Both the position numbers and the translations under genes were made by a program. This document shows, in pieces, positions 45,511 through 55,458 of a stretch of 64,000 nucleotides of DNA. The stretch is taken from NCBI GenBank assembly GCA_046704385.1, contig JBJKSB010000103.1:1-64000 (forward strand), read 5' to 3'. Below the pieces are notes generated by a model. That model worked only from the letters and a program-made list of their open reading frames with translations, searched no databases and was not told the origin of the DNA. Source of the DNA: GH45 sp046704385 (GTDB lineage Bacteria > Bacteroidota > Bacteroidia > Bacteroidales > SZUA-534). The first letter of the stretch is position 1, and the number at the start of each line of letters is the position of its first letter.

Positions 45511-46281
45511 TCAGTTATTCAACCAGTCTTTAAAGTCCTTTATCCGTTCAGTGGCAACAATGGTTTCCTTTTCGAACGGAGGTTTCAAATCAAGTTTGAT
45601 CCGCCTTTTAAACCAGGTATGCATTTCCTTTATACTATCAATATGAACAATTATCTGGCGGTTTACTCTGAAAAAGTGAATTGGGTTTAGTTTTTTTATA
45701 AGGTTTTCAAGCGATGTGTCAATCAGATACCGGTCTCCTGATTTCTCGACCAGGAATGCATATTTACCCTCAGCAAAAAAATAAGCTACATCTTCAGAGG
45801 AAACAGTTTTAATGGAATCGCCATTAACTACCATAAACCGCTTTTGATAATTGTTTTCATTAAAGCCGGCCAGAGCCTCCATTAAATTTTTGTAATCAAA
45901 TGAGGGTCGGGTTAAAGAATGGATTTCCTTGTATTTATCTACACTTTGAGCCAAATCATATTTATTAATGGGTTTTAATAAATAATCAACACTGTTCACT
46001 TTAAAAGCCTGAATAGCATATTGATCGTAGGCTGTGGTAAATATTACAGGTATTTTTATTTCAACTTCATCAAAAATTCGGAAACATAATCCATCGGCTA
46101 AATGAATATCTAAAAATATGAGGTCGGCTGAGTTTATTTTGAGCCAATTCACCGCCTGTTTAACGGAGTCGAGCCTGGCAATTACTTCAAAATCAGGATC
46201 AATATTCTGAAGCTGCCTTTCCAGCTTCTCAGAGGCGAATTTTTCGTCCTCTATGATTGCAACAGTCACTTTCACCGGCAT
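45511..46281 (-). CDS. LytTR-family response regulator
   Basis: From the ATG at 46281 this is a 256-aa protein. It has a receiver (AIIEDEKFASEKLER, phosphoacceptor in FLDIHLADG, TTAYDQYAIQAF) and a C-terminal LytTR DNA-binding domain (about 145-255, with ILVHIDSIKEMH-like sequence read here as IIVHIDSIKEMHTWFKRR). The start lies inside the kinase gene, overlapping it by 53 bp in another frame; the receiver begins immediately, so the overlap is real. It acts with the upstream LytS-like kinase as a two-component pair. The target is unknown. Confidence 0.92.
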   Translation of the reverse strand: MPVKVTVAIIEDEKFASEKLERQLQNIDPDFEVIARLDSVKQAVNWLKINSADLIFLDIHLADGLCFRIFDEVEIKIPVIFTTAYDQYAIQAFKVNSVDYLLKPINKYDLAQSVDKYKEIHSLTRPSFDYKNLMEALAGFNENNYQKRFMVVNGDSIKTVSSEDVAYFFAEGKYAFLVEKSGDRYLIDTSLENLIKKLNPIHFFRVNRQIIVHIDSIKEMHTWFKRRIKLDLKPPFEKETIVATERIKDFKDWLNN

Positions 46282-47359
46282 CTTCATTAGTTTTTTCAGG
46301 TTTTATTAAAGGTAAAGTAGCCACGAATTCACCTTCAGTATTTTCAAAATCCGGTAAAATTCCGGCCATTAAAAAATAGCGCTGACGTAAATTATTCAGT
46401 CCCATCCCGACCGATTTATTTTCATCGGTTCGTAAATTGATTTTATTCACTACATGTATCCTGCTGTGATCCAAATAAATTTGTACCCTCAGCGGTTCCT
46501 CCGATGAAACTACATTGTGCTTAATGGCGTTCTCAACCATCATTTGCAGCGACATCGGCACTACATAATGCCCATAGCAATGTTCATCAATTTCAATGGC
46601 AACCTCAAAACCATCCTGAAAACGAATTTTCTGAAGAAAAATATATGATTTTAAAAATTCAAGTTCCTCGCCCAGGGTTACGGCCATTTTATCCTGAATA
46701 TTAAGTACATAACGGTACACAGAGGCAAACTGATCGATAAACTCTTCGGCACGGTTGGCATCCTTATGAACCAGATTGGAAAGCACATTTAAGCTGTTAA
46801 ACAAAAAATGGGGATTCACCTGGTTTTTTAAGGATTCCAATTGAGCCTGCAGGCTTTCCTTTTTAAGCTGTTCGGTCATTACAAGACTATTTTTCCATTC
46901 TTTAAAGAAATAGGACCCTTCTATCATACTTAATACAATGGTTAGCAAAATAACCCCCGTAGTAAGTTCCTGTAACATATGCGACCTGAACGAAACTCCT
47001 TCATGAAAATCGCAATGAGCTTGATAGGTAAAAATTCCGAGTATGGCCATGGCCACTAAAACTGTGGCATTCGTTAATAAGAACTCAACTGCAATACGGG
47101 TTTTTGCCCTCTTTTTCCAGGGTAACACAGTTTCGAGCCACCTGATTTCCTGGAATACCACCACACTAAGTCCAACAGTCATGGAAATTGATACACCCAT
47201 CCAAAACAAGAAATTCATTGGTGAATGTAATTTATCTATCTGGTAGTCAAATAAAAATCGCAATTGGAAATAAAAAGGAGGAATTATGCCTGCAAATAAC
47301 AGCCATTTAAATATTTTCCAGTTTAATTTTGCATACGACGACTCCTTCATAACACACAA
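46229..47359 (-). CDS. LytS-like membrane histidine kinase
   Basis: This 376-aa protein has four membrane segments in the N-terminal half (about 15-150). The His_kinase (LytS/YehU-type) domain contains QVNPHFLFNSLNVLSNLV, where the His is phosphorylated. A HATPase region has VPMSLQMMVENAIKHNV and VGMGLNNLRQRY. It pairs with the LytTR regulator encoded immediately downstream in an overlapping frame. The stimulus is not deducible. Such pairs commonly respond to envelope or ion cues. Confidence 0.92.
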   Translation of the reverse strand: MCVMKESSYAKLNWKIFKWLLFAGIIPPFYFQLRFLFDYQIDKLHSPMNFLFWMGVSISMTVGLSVVVFQEIRWLETVLPWKKRAKTRIAVEFLLTNATVLVAMAILGIFTYQAHCDFHEGVSFRSHMLQELTTGVILLTIVLSMIEGSYFFKEWKNSLVMTEQLKKESLQAQLESLKNQVNPHFLFNSLNVLSNLVHKDANRAEEFIDQFASVYRYVLNIQDKMAVTLGEELEFLKSYIFLQKIRFQDGFEVAIEIDEHCYGHYVVPMSLQMMVENAIKHNVVSSEEPLRVQIYLDHSRIHVVNKINLRTDENKSVGMGLNNLRQRYFLMAGILPDFENTEGEFVATLPLIKPEKTNEDAGESDCCNHRGRKIRL

Positions 47360-47371
47360 TATTACACATTA

Positions 47372-48205
47372 TTATTCAGATGCCCATGTACTCACGTATT
47401 CCAGATGATTTAGTGGTGTATCTGTTTTTTTAACCATCCACATACCACCAATTCCATTTTCAGTCAAGGCATATTGCAAATGGCACATGGCTATTCCTAT
47501 ATCGAGCCATTGTAAATTCACTCCTTTTTCAGGATTTTTTGACGGATATGATCCTCTTAAATAAAAATTAATATACTTATCCTCCACAAATAAGCGCCAG
47601 GGTTGTTTATTTGAAGCCGATGGGGCCAGTCGCACCATTTCAAGGGCAAAATCAATGTTTTCGCTACCATTTACAGAATCTTTATCTGGTTCATCATAAA
47701 AAAACAACTCCGAAGCCGGTTTTCTTTTGGATGCACTAATCGCAAAACGTACCAAATTCCCCCTTATACCGGATTGCGTGGTGTACCCAACAGGTGTAAC
47801 AGCAGGAATAAGCTCATTATTTTTTAAATCGATAGTTTTGCCAAATTCATCTTTGGTAAATGTACCGCCCAGCCAGCAGGTACCTAAATTAAGCCGGGTT
47901 AACTCCAAAATAATTTTCTCTAGTGCAAAACCATAGTCAATATAAGCTTCGCGGTTTTTGATACTTGACCCAACAATAAAATACCGGGCTCCTCTTATAA
48001 AACCGTATGTTCCCAATTTCAATTTTTGATCCCTTGCAAACTCCTTTTTATCAACCAGTTTAAAACGTGGCTTATAACTAAAGGGAGTGGCTATATCAGT
48101 ATTTAAAATGTCTTCTGTTTTCTGTAAAACTTCCTCATTCAGTGATTCTTCGCTATAATCTCTGACTGATATTCTTCTTTTAATCAACTCTTCAATACTT
48201 CCCAT
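47372..48205 (-). CDS. Nitroreductase-family protein
   Basis: From the ATG at 48205, preceded by GGAGAGC, the protein is 277 aa. It has IKRRISVRDYSEESLNEEVL at the start (the FMN-binding RRSxRxF-type motif), LTRLNLGTCWLGGTFTKDEF and a C-terminal VRLAPSASNKQPWRLFV plus DIGIAMCHLQYAL. The pattern fits the putative TM-nitroreductase subgroup, with two flavin-binding halves. The substrate is unknown. It overlaps the MBL-fold gene by 14 bp. The ATG at 48241 would give a 50-bp overlap and lacks a comparable ribosome site. Confidence 0.85.
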   Translation of the reverse strand: MGSIEELIKRRISVRDYSEESLNEEVLQKTEDILNTDIATPFSYKPRFKLVDKKEFARDQKLKLGTYGFIRGARYFIVGSSIKNREAYIDYGFALEKIILELTRLNLGTCWLGGTFTKDEFGKTIDLKNNELIPAVTPVGYTTQSGIRGNLVRFAISASKRKPASELFFYDEPDKDSVNGSENIDFALEMVRLAPSASNKQPWRLFVEDKYINFYLRGSYPSKNPEKGVNLQWLDIGIAMCHLQYALTENGIGGMWMVKKTDTPLNHLEYVSTWASE

Positions 48206-49295
48206 TTTTAGCTCTCCACCAATAGTTATTATTTCTTTCATTATTTAGGTTTACAATTTCTCCAATCTGAGGAGTAATAATCAACCCGGTATCTCCATTA
48301 CAACTGGCCAGTAACTTTTCAACCGGCTCTGTCCAGGCATGCAGGCTTAGTTTAAATTTGCCCCAATGCAAAGGTATCATTCCGGAAGCCTTTACATCTT
48401 TAAAAGCCTGGTAAGTTTGTGAGGGGTCCATGTGAATCAGTGGCCAACCTTTGTTGTACTGGCCACATTCCATCAATGCAATATCAAACGGGCCTAATTT
48501 ATTTCCAATCCCGGCAAAGTGCTTTCCATAACCCGAATCACCACTGAAAAATATCTTTTTGCCTTTTATTTCAATAGCAAATGAACACCAAAGTGTTGTA
48601 TTCCGTTTAAGCGTACGACCTGAAAAATGCCTGGCAGGAGTAACCGTAATTTTCAAATCATTGCTTTCAGTGTAACTTTCCCACCAATCGAGTTCAATAA
48701 TCCGGTCCACCGGAATACCCCATTTGAGTAGATAGCCTGCAACCCCCAACGGAACTACAAATTTTGACACCTTGCCTTTAAGCTGTTTAATGGTTTTATA
48801 ATCCAGATGGTCGTAATGATCATGCGAAATGAGAACAAGGTCAATGAGTGGCAAATCGTCCACATTATAATCATGGCTATAATCGAATTTTTTTGTGCCG
48901 GTAAAAGAAACCGGCGAGGCTCTTTTACTAAAAACCGGATCAACCAGGATTATTTTTCCGTCAACATTCATAATAACTGATGAATGGCCAAACCAAACCA
49001 GGCTAATCCCCTGATCCTGGTTTATAAATTCCTCTTTCTTGAAAACTTTGGTTTCAATGGTAGTTTTCGGCTCACGATTTTCACCTTTTCGCATAAATTC
49101 ATGCATGATTTTACCGGTTGACGATTCGGGATTCATAACAGGTGTTTTTTCCAGATTCACAAACCTCCCATCCTTAAAATTGGACGACTCTTTCATTCTT
49201 ACTTTCTCTTTTTCAGTCATTTGAGCAGATATTTGAGGTGCTGTTTGATAGCCTATCCAACTTAATAAAGCAATAAAACTTATCAGAAATTTCAT
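48192..49295 (-). CDS. MBL-fold metal-dependent hydrolase (UlaG/NAPE-PLD-like)
   Basis: From the ATG at 49295 the protein is 367 aa with a signal peptide or N-terminal anchor (cut near QISAQ). It has GHSSVIMNVDGKIILVDPVF, the metal-binding SHDHYDHLDY, a His in TPARHFSGRTL, SGDSGYGKHF and a late PLHWGKF, a complete set of MBL-fold ligands. The best family match is the NAPE-PLD/UlaG-like group; the substrate is unknown. The signal sequence points to the periplasm or outer membrane. It is the first gene of a pair with the nitroreductase. Confidence 0.9.
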   Translation of the reverse strand: MKFLISFIALLSWIGYQTAPQISAQMTEKEKVRMKESSNFKDGRFVNLEKTPVMNPESSTGKIMHEFMRKGENREPKTTIETKVFKKEEFINQDQGISLVWFGHSSVIMNVDGKIILVDPVFSKRASPVSFTGTKKFDYSHDYNVDDLPLIDLVLISHDHYDHLDYKTIKQLKGKVSKFVVPLGVAGYLLKWGIPVDRIIELDWWESYTESNDLKITVTPARHFSGRTLKRNTTLWCSFAIEIKGKKIFFSGDSGYGKHFAGIGNKLGPFDIALMECGQYNKGWPLIHMDPSQTYQAFKDVKASGMIPLHWGKFKLSLHAWTEPVEKLLASCNGDTGLIITPQIGEIVNLNNERNNNYWWRAKNGKY

Positions 49296-49468
49296 CCTCA
49301 ATGTAATTAAAATTTTTGGTTTAATGGCAGGATGAGCCGCGTCATCCTGAACCATTAAACTCCCTGAAAAGGGGCAACGTTAACTAAAAATAATTTTTAT
49401 CCCTTTCAATTATCTTTCTTATACTATTTACATTTGCATGAATTATACAATTACACAATCAAACTGGT

Positions 49469-52400
49469 TTAAGTATTTACTGTTTCAGCTACCTGATTTC
49501 CGGATAAACCTTTATACAAAACAGGTACCAATATCAATGTCAGTAGGGTTGAAAACAATAATCCCCCTATAATTGCCCAGCCCATAGGTGCCCACATCCT
49601 GCCACCAAACAAGGTTAGTGGTAACAAACCGGCCACCGTAGTAATGGTGGTTAACAGGATCGGTGTAAAACGGGTTTTAGCTGCTTCAACAACAGCTTCA
49701 CTTATATTCATGCCTTTTTGTAATAACTGGTTGGCATAATCCACCAGTATAATACTGCTGTTAATTACTATTCCAATTAAACTGGTTAAACCTACAAAAG
49801 CCATAAATGAGAATGAGTAACCAGTAATTAATAAGGTTAAAAAACTACCTGTAATTGATAATGGTATGGCCGTGAAAATTATCAGGGGCTGCTTAAATGA
49901 ACGAAACTGTAGTACCAGAACAGCAAAAATACCCAGTAAAGCCACCAGGAATGATTGTCCCAATCCTCCAAAGCTTTCCTCACGACTTTCCTGCTCTCCG
50001 CCCACGGTAAATTCAACATTTTCGGGTAAATCAGTACGTTTTAAGCGGGCAACAACTGCTTTTGTTGCTTTATCGATGGATTGTACTGATTCATCCACAT
50101 CAGCAAGTATAGAAACATATCGGTCAAGATTGTAATGATCAATACGTTTTTTACCTTTCGTCATTTCAATATCTGCCACTTGTGATAAAAGTACCTGGCC
50201 ACCCATAGCATTTGGAATAAATACTTTATTCAACCATGAAAGGTCTTTGGTATTATCTTCATTTGATTTCAGAACAATATTGTACTTGTCTCCCAGCTCG
50301 TCCTGGTAACTGCTTACATTCAGCCCGTTTACCACTGTACGTACTGTCCTGTCGATATCAATTAAATTTACTCCAAGCCTTCCGGCCTTTTCCCGGTCAA
50401 CTTTTACCTGTAGGTCGGTTTTATCCACCGAGAATGGGTTGTTTATATTAATTACCCCGGGAGTTTCATTAAAAATCTGTTCAACCTGTGCTGCTGCTAC
50501 TTTCAAATCATTGAGGTTCTCCGAAAATAACCTTATTTGTAACGGTGCGGCCACGGGAGGACCCTGTATAAATTCCTTAACCTCAATTTTTGCTCCCGGG
50601 TAACTTGCAAAAACCATCCGCAATTGATTTACAATCTGATCCATTCTGTCAGGTTTTACCTTTTTCAGGATTACAAAAACCTGACCCCGGTTCGCAGCCG
50701 GATTTGGTTTTAACATATTGTAATAAACCTGGGGATTACCTTCACCTGCAGTTGAGGCAATTTTTTGCACCTCCGGAATTTCATGTAATTCCTTTTCAAT
50801 ATAAGTTATAGCATTTTCGGTATTCAATAAATTGGTGCCCTCAATACCATTCACATTAATCATTAACTGGTTTTTTTCAGCTTTTGGGAAAAAGCTTACT
50901 CCTATTAATGGCATTAAGGAAACAGAGCCTATAAAAATAATGATTGATGCAGTAATAACCAGGCCCGGTCGGTTTATTGCCCTGCCCAGATATTTTCCGT
51001 AAATATTATCGATAAAACGATTCAACAACCCCTTTTTTAATTCTTTTTGAGGTTTTTTTAGTAACCGGCTGCCCATGAATGGGGTCAGACAAAGAGCAAC
51101 AACCAATGAAGCTGACAAAGAATAGACTACGATGAGTACCATACTTCGAATAAAATTACCCACATCATTTTTCATCAACAACATAGGCAAAAAGGCCAGC
51201 AAGGTAGTAATGGTTGAACTTACCAAAGCCATTCCAATTTCCGAAGCCCCCTCAATAGCTGCCTGAACAGGTTTATACCCTTTACTAATATACCGGTAAA
51301 TATTTTCCACAATGGCAATACTGTTATCTACCAGCATGCCCAAGGCAATAATTAATCCGGCAATAGTCATTTGCTGGATACCGAAACCGGAAATATCAAT
51401 TAAACCAATACCTGCAAAAACTGAAACCGGAATGGCAATCATTACAATAAGAGCTGAACGGAAACCCAGGGCCCAGAAAACAATGGCACCAACCAGGATG
51501 ATACCCTGTAAAAAATTCAGGAAAAAGCCATTGATACGGTCACTTACCCCATCGGCTTGTTTTAATACATATTCAAGGGATATATTTTCGGGCAACCCGG
51601 CTTTAAATTCGTTTACAATTTTATCCACTTTATCGGATACTTTATAAATATTGATTCCCTTTTTCTGTTCCAGGGTTAACCAAATAGCTTCCTTTCCGTT
51701 GAAATCGGCCTTTATGTCCGGATTTTTATAACCATATGATACCTCAGCCACATCACCCAATAAAACTATCCCGTTTTTTCCGGCATTAATTACAGTATGC
51801 TCAATTTCATCAAGGCTTTTATATAAACCACTGGTTTGTATGTTGAATTTTTTATTTCCCAGGTCGACACTTCCACCCGGAATGCTAAGGTTTTCACTTT
51901 GTAATATGGCAATAATACGATTTAAAGTCAGGTTATAGGCGGCCAGACGCTCCATATCACATTTTACCTGTACCTCAAGCTCCTGTTCGGCATGTATTTC
52001 GGCTTTTCGTATTCCATCCACTTTTTCCAGTTTCTTTTTCAAATCCTCGGCCGATTTTCGTAATTGGTTTGGAGAAGCCCCATTCGACACAAAAGCCATT
52101 TGATAAATTGCCACATTTAGCACCGACGGTTGCGCTACATTGATGCTGTAAACCGTTTCAGGTAAGTCACCCCTGACTTCGTTTACCTTTTGTAAAATTT
52201 CCTGATGCTTTTTATCATTATCTTCCCCAATATTATATTCAACAAAGGTAAATGAAACCCCATCCGAAATTCTGCTGGTTATTTTTTTAATGCCATCAAG
52301 TTCATTCACTGATTTTTCAATCGGATCCACCACCAGGGTTTCCATATCTTCAGGGGTGGCACCCGGATTTATAACCAGAATTGTGGTTGTATTATACTCA

Positions 52401-52519
52401 GTATAAGGATCTTCTGATTTTGGCATGGTATTATACGAAATAACACCATATAGTGTAATAATAATGAATACAATCAGTGTAAACTGGTAGTTTTTTAATG
52501 CAATTTTGGGTATCAGCAT
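49469..52519 (-). CDS. RND efflux pump inner-membrane transporter
   Basis: This 1016-aa protein has the RND layout: one N-terminal TM helix (about 10-28), a large periplasmic loop, six TM helices (about 335-535), a second periplasmic loop and five C-terminal TM helices. Typical motifs are VINPGATPEDMETLVVDPIE, GLIIALGMLVDNSIAIVENI (the Asp-bearing TM4), GINVNGIEGT-like porter sequence and AVVEAAKTRFTPILLTTITT. It exports substrates by proton exchange with the adaptor and TolC encoded upstream. The substrate is unknown. It is the last gene of the tripartite operon. Confidence 0.95.
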   Translation of the reverse strand: MLIPKIALKNYQFTLIVFIIITLYGVISYNTMPKSEDPYTEYNTTTILVINPGATPEDMETLVVDPIEKSVNELDGIKKITSRISDGVSFTFVEYNIGEDNDKKHQEILQKVNEVRGDLPETVYSINVAQPSVLNVAIYQMAFVSNGASPNQLRKSAEDLKKKLEKVDGIRKAEIHAEQELEVQVKCDMERLAAYNLTLNRIIAILQSENLSIPGGSVDLGNKKFNIQTSGLYKSLDEIEHTVINAGKNGIVLLGDVAEVSYGYKNPDIKADFNGKEAIWLTLEQKKGINIYKVSDKVDKIVNEFKAGLPENISLEYVLKQADGVSDRINGFFLNFLQGIILVGAIVFWALGFRSALIVMIAIPVSVFAGIGLIDISGFGIQQMTIAGLIIALGMLVDNSIAIVENIYRYISKGYKPVQAAIEGASEIGMALVSSTITTLLAFLPMLLMKNDVGNFIRSMVLIVVYSLSASLVVALCLTPFMGSRLLKKPQKELKKGLLNRFIDNIYGKYLGRAINRPGLVITASIIIFIGSVSLMPLIGVSFFPKAEKNQLMINVNGIEGTNLLNTENAITYIEKELHEIPEVQKIASTAGEGNPQVYYNMLKPNPAANRGQVFVILKKVKPDRMDQIVNQLRMVFASYPGAKIEVKEFIQGPPVAAPLQIRLFSENLNDLKVAAAQVEQIFNETPGVININNPFSVDKTDLQVKVDREKAGRLGVNLIDIDRTVRTVVNGLNVSSYQDELGDKYNIVLKSNEDNTKDLSWLNKVFIPNAMGGQVLLSQVADIEMTKGKKRIDHYNLDRYVSILADVDESVQSIDKATKAVVARLKRTDLPENVEFTVGGEQESREESFGGLGQSFLVALLGIFAVLVLQFRSFKQPLIIFTAIPLSITGSFLTLLITGYSFSFMAFVGLTSLIGIVINSSIILVDYANQLLQKGMNISEAVVEAAKTRFTPILLTTITTVAGLLPLTLFGGRMWAPMGWAIIGGLLFSTLLTLILVPVLYKGLSGNQVAETVNT

Positions 52520-52668
52520 GTTAAATTGATTAGAAATTATATTTCATGTTTTTTAATCTATAATGTATTATTGATTGCGATTTTTGTTACCTGGGTTCTT
52601 CCGTAAGAACTTTTCAGGACTAAATAAGTGTAGCAACAAATCAATGAAATTGCAACCCATAATATCTC

Positions 52669-53757
52669 CTAACGTTTAGCAAGTAAGCTTTTTGCGCTTA
52701 CTTTATCGTTATTTTTTATTTCTTTTTGTCGTTGCATTATAACCCGGGCATTGGGATCCAATGAATTTTGAGCCACATATACAAAATTATTTTGCAGGAA
52801 TAACACTTCAGCCTCCTTAAGTTTGGCTTTTTGAGTATCTTCATCAAGAACATAAAAGCTGATTGTTTTTCCAAAACCTTCCTGAACAGCTTCCACAGGT
52901 ATTTTACCACAAACCAGTGTTTTCGATGGATAAATGTCGCCACGGGCAAAAAAGCCCGGCTTTAATTCCAGGCTGGTTTCCTCAACCGACAACTCAATTT
53001 CGTATAAACCTGTTTTGGGATCGGGTGCATTGGCTATTTTTGAGACATTCGCACCTAAGATTTGGTCAGGAAAGGCATCAGTAGTAATTTGAGCTTTGTC
53101 TCCCATCGAAATTTTTACAATACTTTTATCAGAAACGCCAACCGTCATTCTCCAACTATCCTCATCGGAGGCAAAATAAAAAACCGGCATCCCAGGTCCC
53201 GTAATTTCACTCTCCTCCATAAATTTTTTTAAGATAATTCCATCACATGGTGCTGTAATACTCGAATATTTAAGATTATATTCGGCTATATTCATATTTG
53301 CCCTGGCCACCTCAAAAGCCGATTTGGCATTTTGCATCTGCTCAAGTGTAGCCACAGAGTCGTTATACAGGTTTTGAATCCGTTCAAAATCGCGATTTGC
53401 CTTATCTAAACCCACACGGGCCTGCATTACCTGCTGATTAATTTCTTTCAGATCAAGCTTCGCCAACAAATCACCGGATTTTACTTTATCGCCTTCGTGC
53501 ACTTTAATCAACTTAATTATTCCCCCGGTTTTAAAACTAAGCCTGCTTTCCCGGCTTGCCTGTAAATTCCCTGAAACATGAACAGGAAATGCAACCGTAT
53601 CGAACTCAACTTTGGCAAGAGTAACCGGAATACCAACTTCTTTTTTTTCTAAAGAAGCATCAGTAGCCAATGAATTCGCACAACTGTGTGTTAATATACC
53701 TGTTGCAACTAATATCGCCAGGTATAATCCAATCTGAAGAGGGCTTTTATGGTCCAT
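52669..53757 (-). CDS. RND periplasmic adaptor (membrane fusion) lipoprotein
   Basis: From the ATG at 53757 the protein is 362 aa with a lipobox (LTHSC). It has the barrel-sandwich half-motif VHEGDKVKSGDLLAKLD, a coiled coil (about 90-165) and the second half-motif APCDGIILKKFMEESE, followed by a beta-barrel domain. The ATG at 53823 would sit in a leader that contains a GTCTGCC/GGCAGAC hairpin and is rejected. It links the inner-membrane pump to the TolC channel. The 149-bp gap to the pump gene is unusual for this trio but holds no gene. Confidence 0.93.
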   Translation of the reverse strand: MDHKSPLQIGLYLAILVATGILTHSCANSLATDASLEKKEVGIPVTLAKVEFDTVAFPVHVSGNLQASRESRLSFKTGGIIKLIKVHEGDKVKSGDLLAKLDLKEINQQVMQARVGLDKANRDFERIQNLYNDSVATLEQMQNAKSAFEVARANMNIAEYNLKYSSITAPCDGIILKKFMEESEITGPGMPVFYFASDEDSWRMTVGVSDKSIVKISMGDKAQITTDAFPDQILGANVSKIANAPDPKTGLYEIELSVEETSLELKPGFFARGDIYPSKTLVCGKIPVEAVQEGFGKTISFYVLDEDTQKAKLKEAEVLFLQNNFVYVAQNSLDPNARVIMQRQKEIKNNDKVSAKSLLAKR

Positions 53758-53894
53758 ATTTTTAAGATTTAAGGTCTGCCTTTCGCCTACTTGTCGGCAG
53801 ACAGGGTTAATAACATGATACAAATTTTATTAATTACAATTTTCTTTCATAAAAGAATAGAGTGAACTTGTATTATATTGGGTTGAACACGAAA

Positions 53895-55256
53895 CTAAGG
53901 AATTAAAGCAGTATGAGAACTTTGCTGTAATCTGGCAATACTGATTAACAAATTATATTTGGTGCTTATATAATCACTTTCCGATTCCACCAAGGTATTA
54001 CGGGCATCCATCAGTTCTATAAGAGGTGCTTCGCCCTGCCGGAATCTTTTATCCATAATCCGGTATGCTTCTTTAGCCTCAGTAAACCGGTCGTTTGCCA
54101 GCACCAGGTTTTGCTTTTGCTCCTCAACATCCAAAAATTTTTGCTTTACCTCCAGCATAATCTGATTCGCAACTTCCTGTTTCTGAATTTCCGATTTATG
54201 TTTTTCAATAAGCGCCTGCTGCCTTTTGTTGGAATTTATATTACCATTAAACAGTTTCCAGTTGAGCACCACCGAGCCCATTACATAATCAGCATCTTTA
54301 AATTCAGTAGAATTGTCGCCCTGTAAACCTGCAGTTACTGCTAAAGCCAATACCGGTATATTTTCGGCACGGTTTAATTTTGCAACATTATCGTACAAAT
54401 TTGTTTGCAGGTCGATTTGCTTCAGTTCTTCGCGTAAATCCAAGGCGGTTTGTGTCAACTGGTCTAACGATGTTTCATATTTCACATCATCCTCATCCTC
54501 TGATAATATTTCAGCCTGCAAATCTCTGTTTATTAAGAAATTAAAATAGCTCCTTGCCATTTCTCTGTTCTTCAGGACACTGGTTTCAAAAAGTTTTACT
54601 TTGCTGATGTCCGATTTAGCCCTCAAAACAGCATCACGGGTTATCATATTGTTTTCAAACAGCTTTTGTGTAACCCTGTAATTCTCGTTAACCATTTCAA
54701 TGGTTCTATTTACCATTTCTTCCAGTTGAACTGTTTTCAGGTAATTATAGTAGGCCTCTTTTATATTCAACACCAGTTTATTTTTAAATAATTCCATTTC
54801 AGCCTGATTCATTGAACATTGTTGTTTTGCAATCTGTCTGTTCAGTTGCAACTGTTTGGAAAACACAGGCTGAACCACGCTTATTGCTGCATCGTACTCC
54901 TGGGGTCGTAAAAAATTAATTTGTTCATTTTCAAGCACGGGAAAATTACCCGATTGTCCTTGTTGTTGCAGCATTTGGTTTAAGGTGCTATAAACCGGAT
55001 TCAACAAATCACCAATCGGAAAATCGATAGTACGCCCCCCACTGGCCAGGGTATACCTGCTTTGTAGGCTCGCCTCAGGCAAAAACATCCCACTGGCAAT
55101 TTTCAATGCAAATTCAGCTTTTTGAAGCGATAAATTATTTTGCTGCAACGTCAGATTGTTTTCCAAACCCATTTTAATATATTCATCCAGGGGCCGTTGA
55201 CCATAGGCTGTAAAAAGACTCACCAATAACAAAAAGAAGAGATACAATACTTTCAT
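53895..55256 (-). CDS. TolC-family outer-membrane efflux channel
   Basis: From the ATG at 55256 the protein is 453 aa with a signal peptide (cut near FTAYGQ). It has the TolC family layout: two repeats of alternating helices with ENNLTLQQNNLSLQKAEFAL, NLINRDLQAEI-like, and a final helical tract with GEAPLIELMDARNTLVESESDYISTKY. It forms the outer-membrane exit duct of the RND pump. It is the first gene of the operon, so expression is set from upstream of it. No regulator gene is adjacent on the same strand. Confidence 0.92.
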   Translation of the reverse strand: MKVLYLFFLLLVSLFTAYGQRPLDEYIKMGLENNLTLQQNNLSLQKAEFALKIASGMFLPEASLQSRYTLASGGRTIDFPIGDLLNPVYSTLNQMLQQQGQSGNFPVLENEQINFLRPQEYDAAISVVQPVFSKQLQLNRQIAKQQCSMNQAEMELFKNKLVLNIKEAYYNYLKTVQLEEMVNRTIEMVNENYRVTQKLFENNMITRDAVLRAKSDISKVKLFETSVLKNREMARSYFNFLINRDLQAEILSEDEDDVKYETSLDQLTQTALDLREELKQIDLQTNLYDNVAKLNRAENIPVLALAVTAGLQGDNSTEFKDADYVMGSVVLNWKLFNGNINSNKRQQALIEKHKSEIQKQEVANQIMLEVKQKFLDVEEQKQNLVLANDRFTEAKEAYRIMDKRFRQGEAPLIELMDARNTLVESESDYISTKYNLLISIARLQQSSHTALIP

Positions 55257-55435
55257 GATTTTAAGGTTTAATAACAATACAAATGTGAGCTATAAGCTGT
55301 ATTTAGAAAAGAAAAAAAGAGTGAACCTGTAATTTTTCAGACTGAATATGGATTTTAGGCAGGTGAAATAGATTCGCTAAATCACAACAATTTAACAGAT
55401 TGATCTGTTGTTGCATGAATTAACAATTTTAAAAC

Positions 55436-55443
55436 TAGTTTTG
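55436..55443 (+). promoter_or_regulatory. Candidate -7 box for the MFS gene
   Basis: TAGTTTTG fits the Bacteroidota TAnnTTTG element and lies 15 bp before the ATG at 55459. A TTG triplet at 55411-55413 gives a 22-bp spacing to it. The leader would be very short. Confidence 0.35.
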
Positions 55444-55458
55444 CAGCAAATTTTGAAT

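Noticed and set aside
52595..52610. A short palindrome GTTCTT-CCGT-AAGAAC between adaptor and pump genes
   Set aside because: A 6-bp stem with no T-tract on the minus strand does not make a terminator, and no regulator is known for this operon.
53774..53802. A GTCTGCC/GGCAGAC hairpin upstream of the RND adaptor
   Set aside because: It has only a 7-bp stem and a 15-nt loop, no T-tract and no second copy in the window, so it may be a leader structure but is not called as a repeat or terminator.
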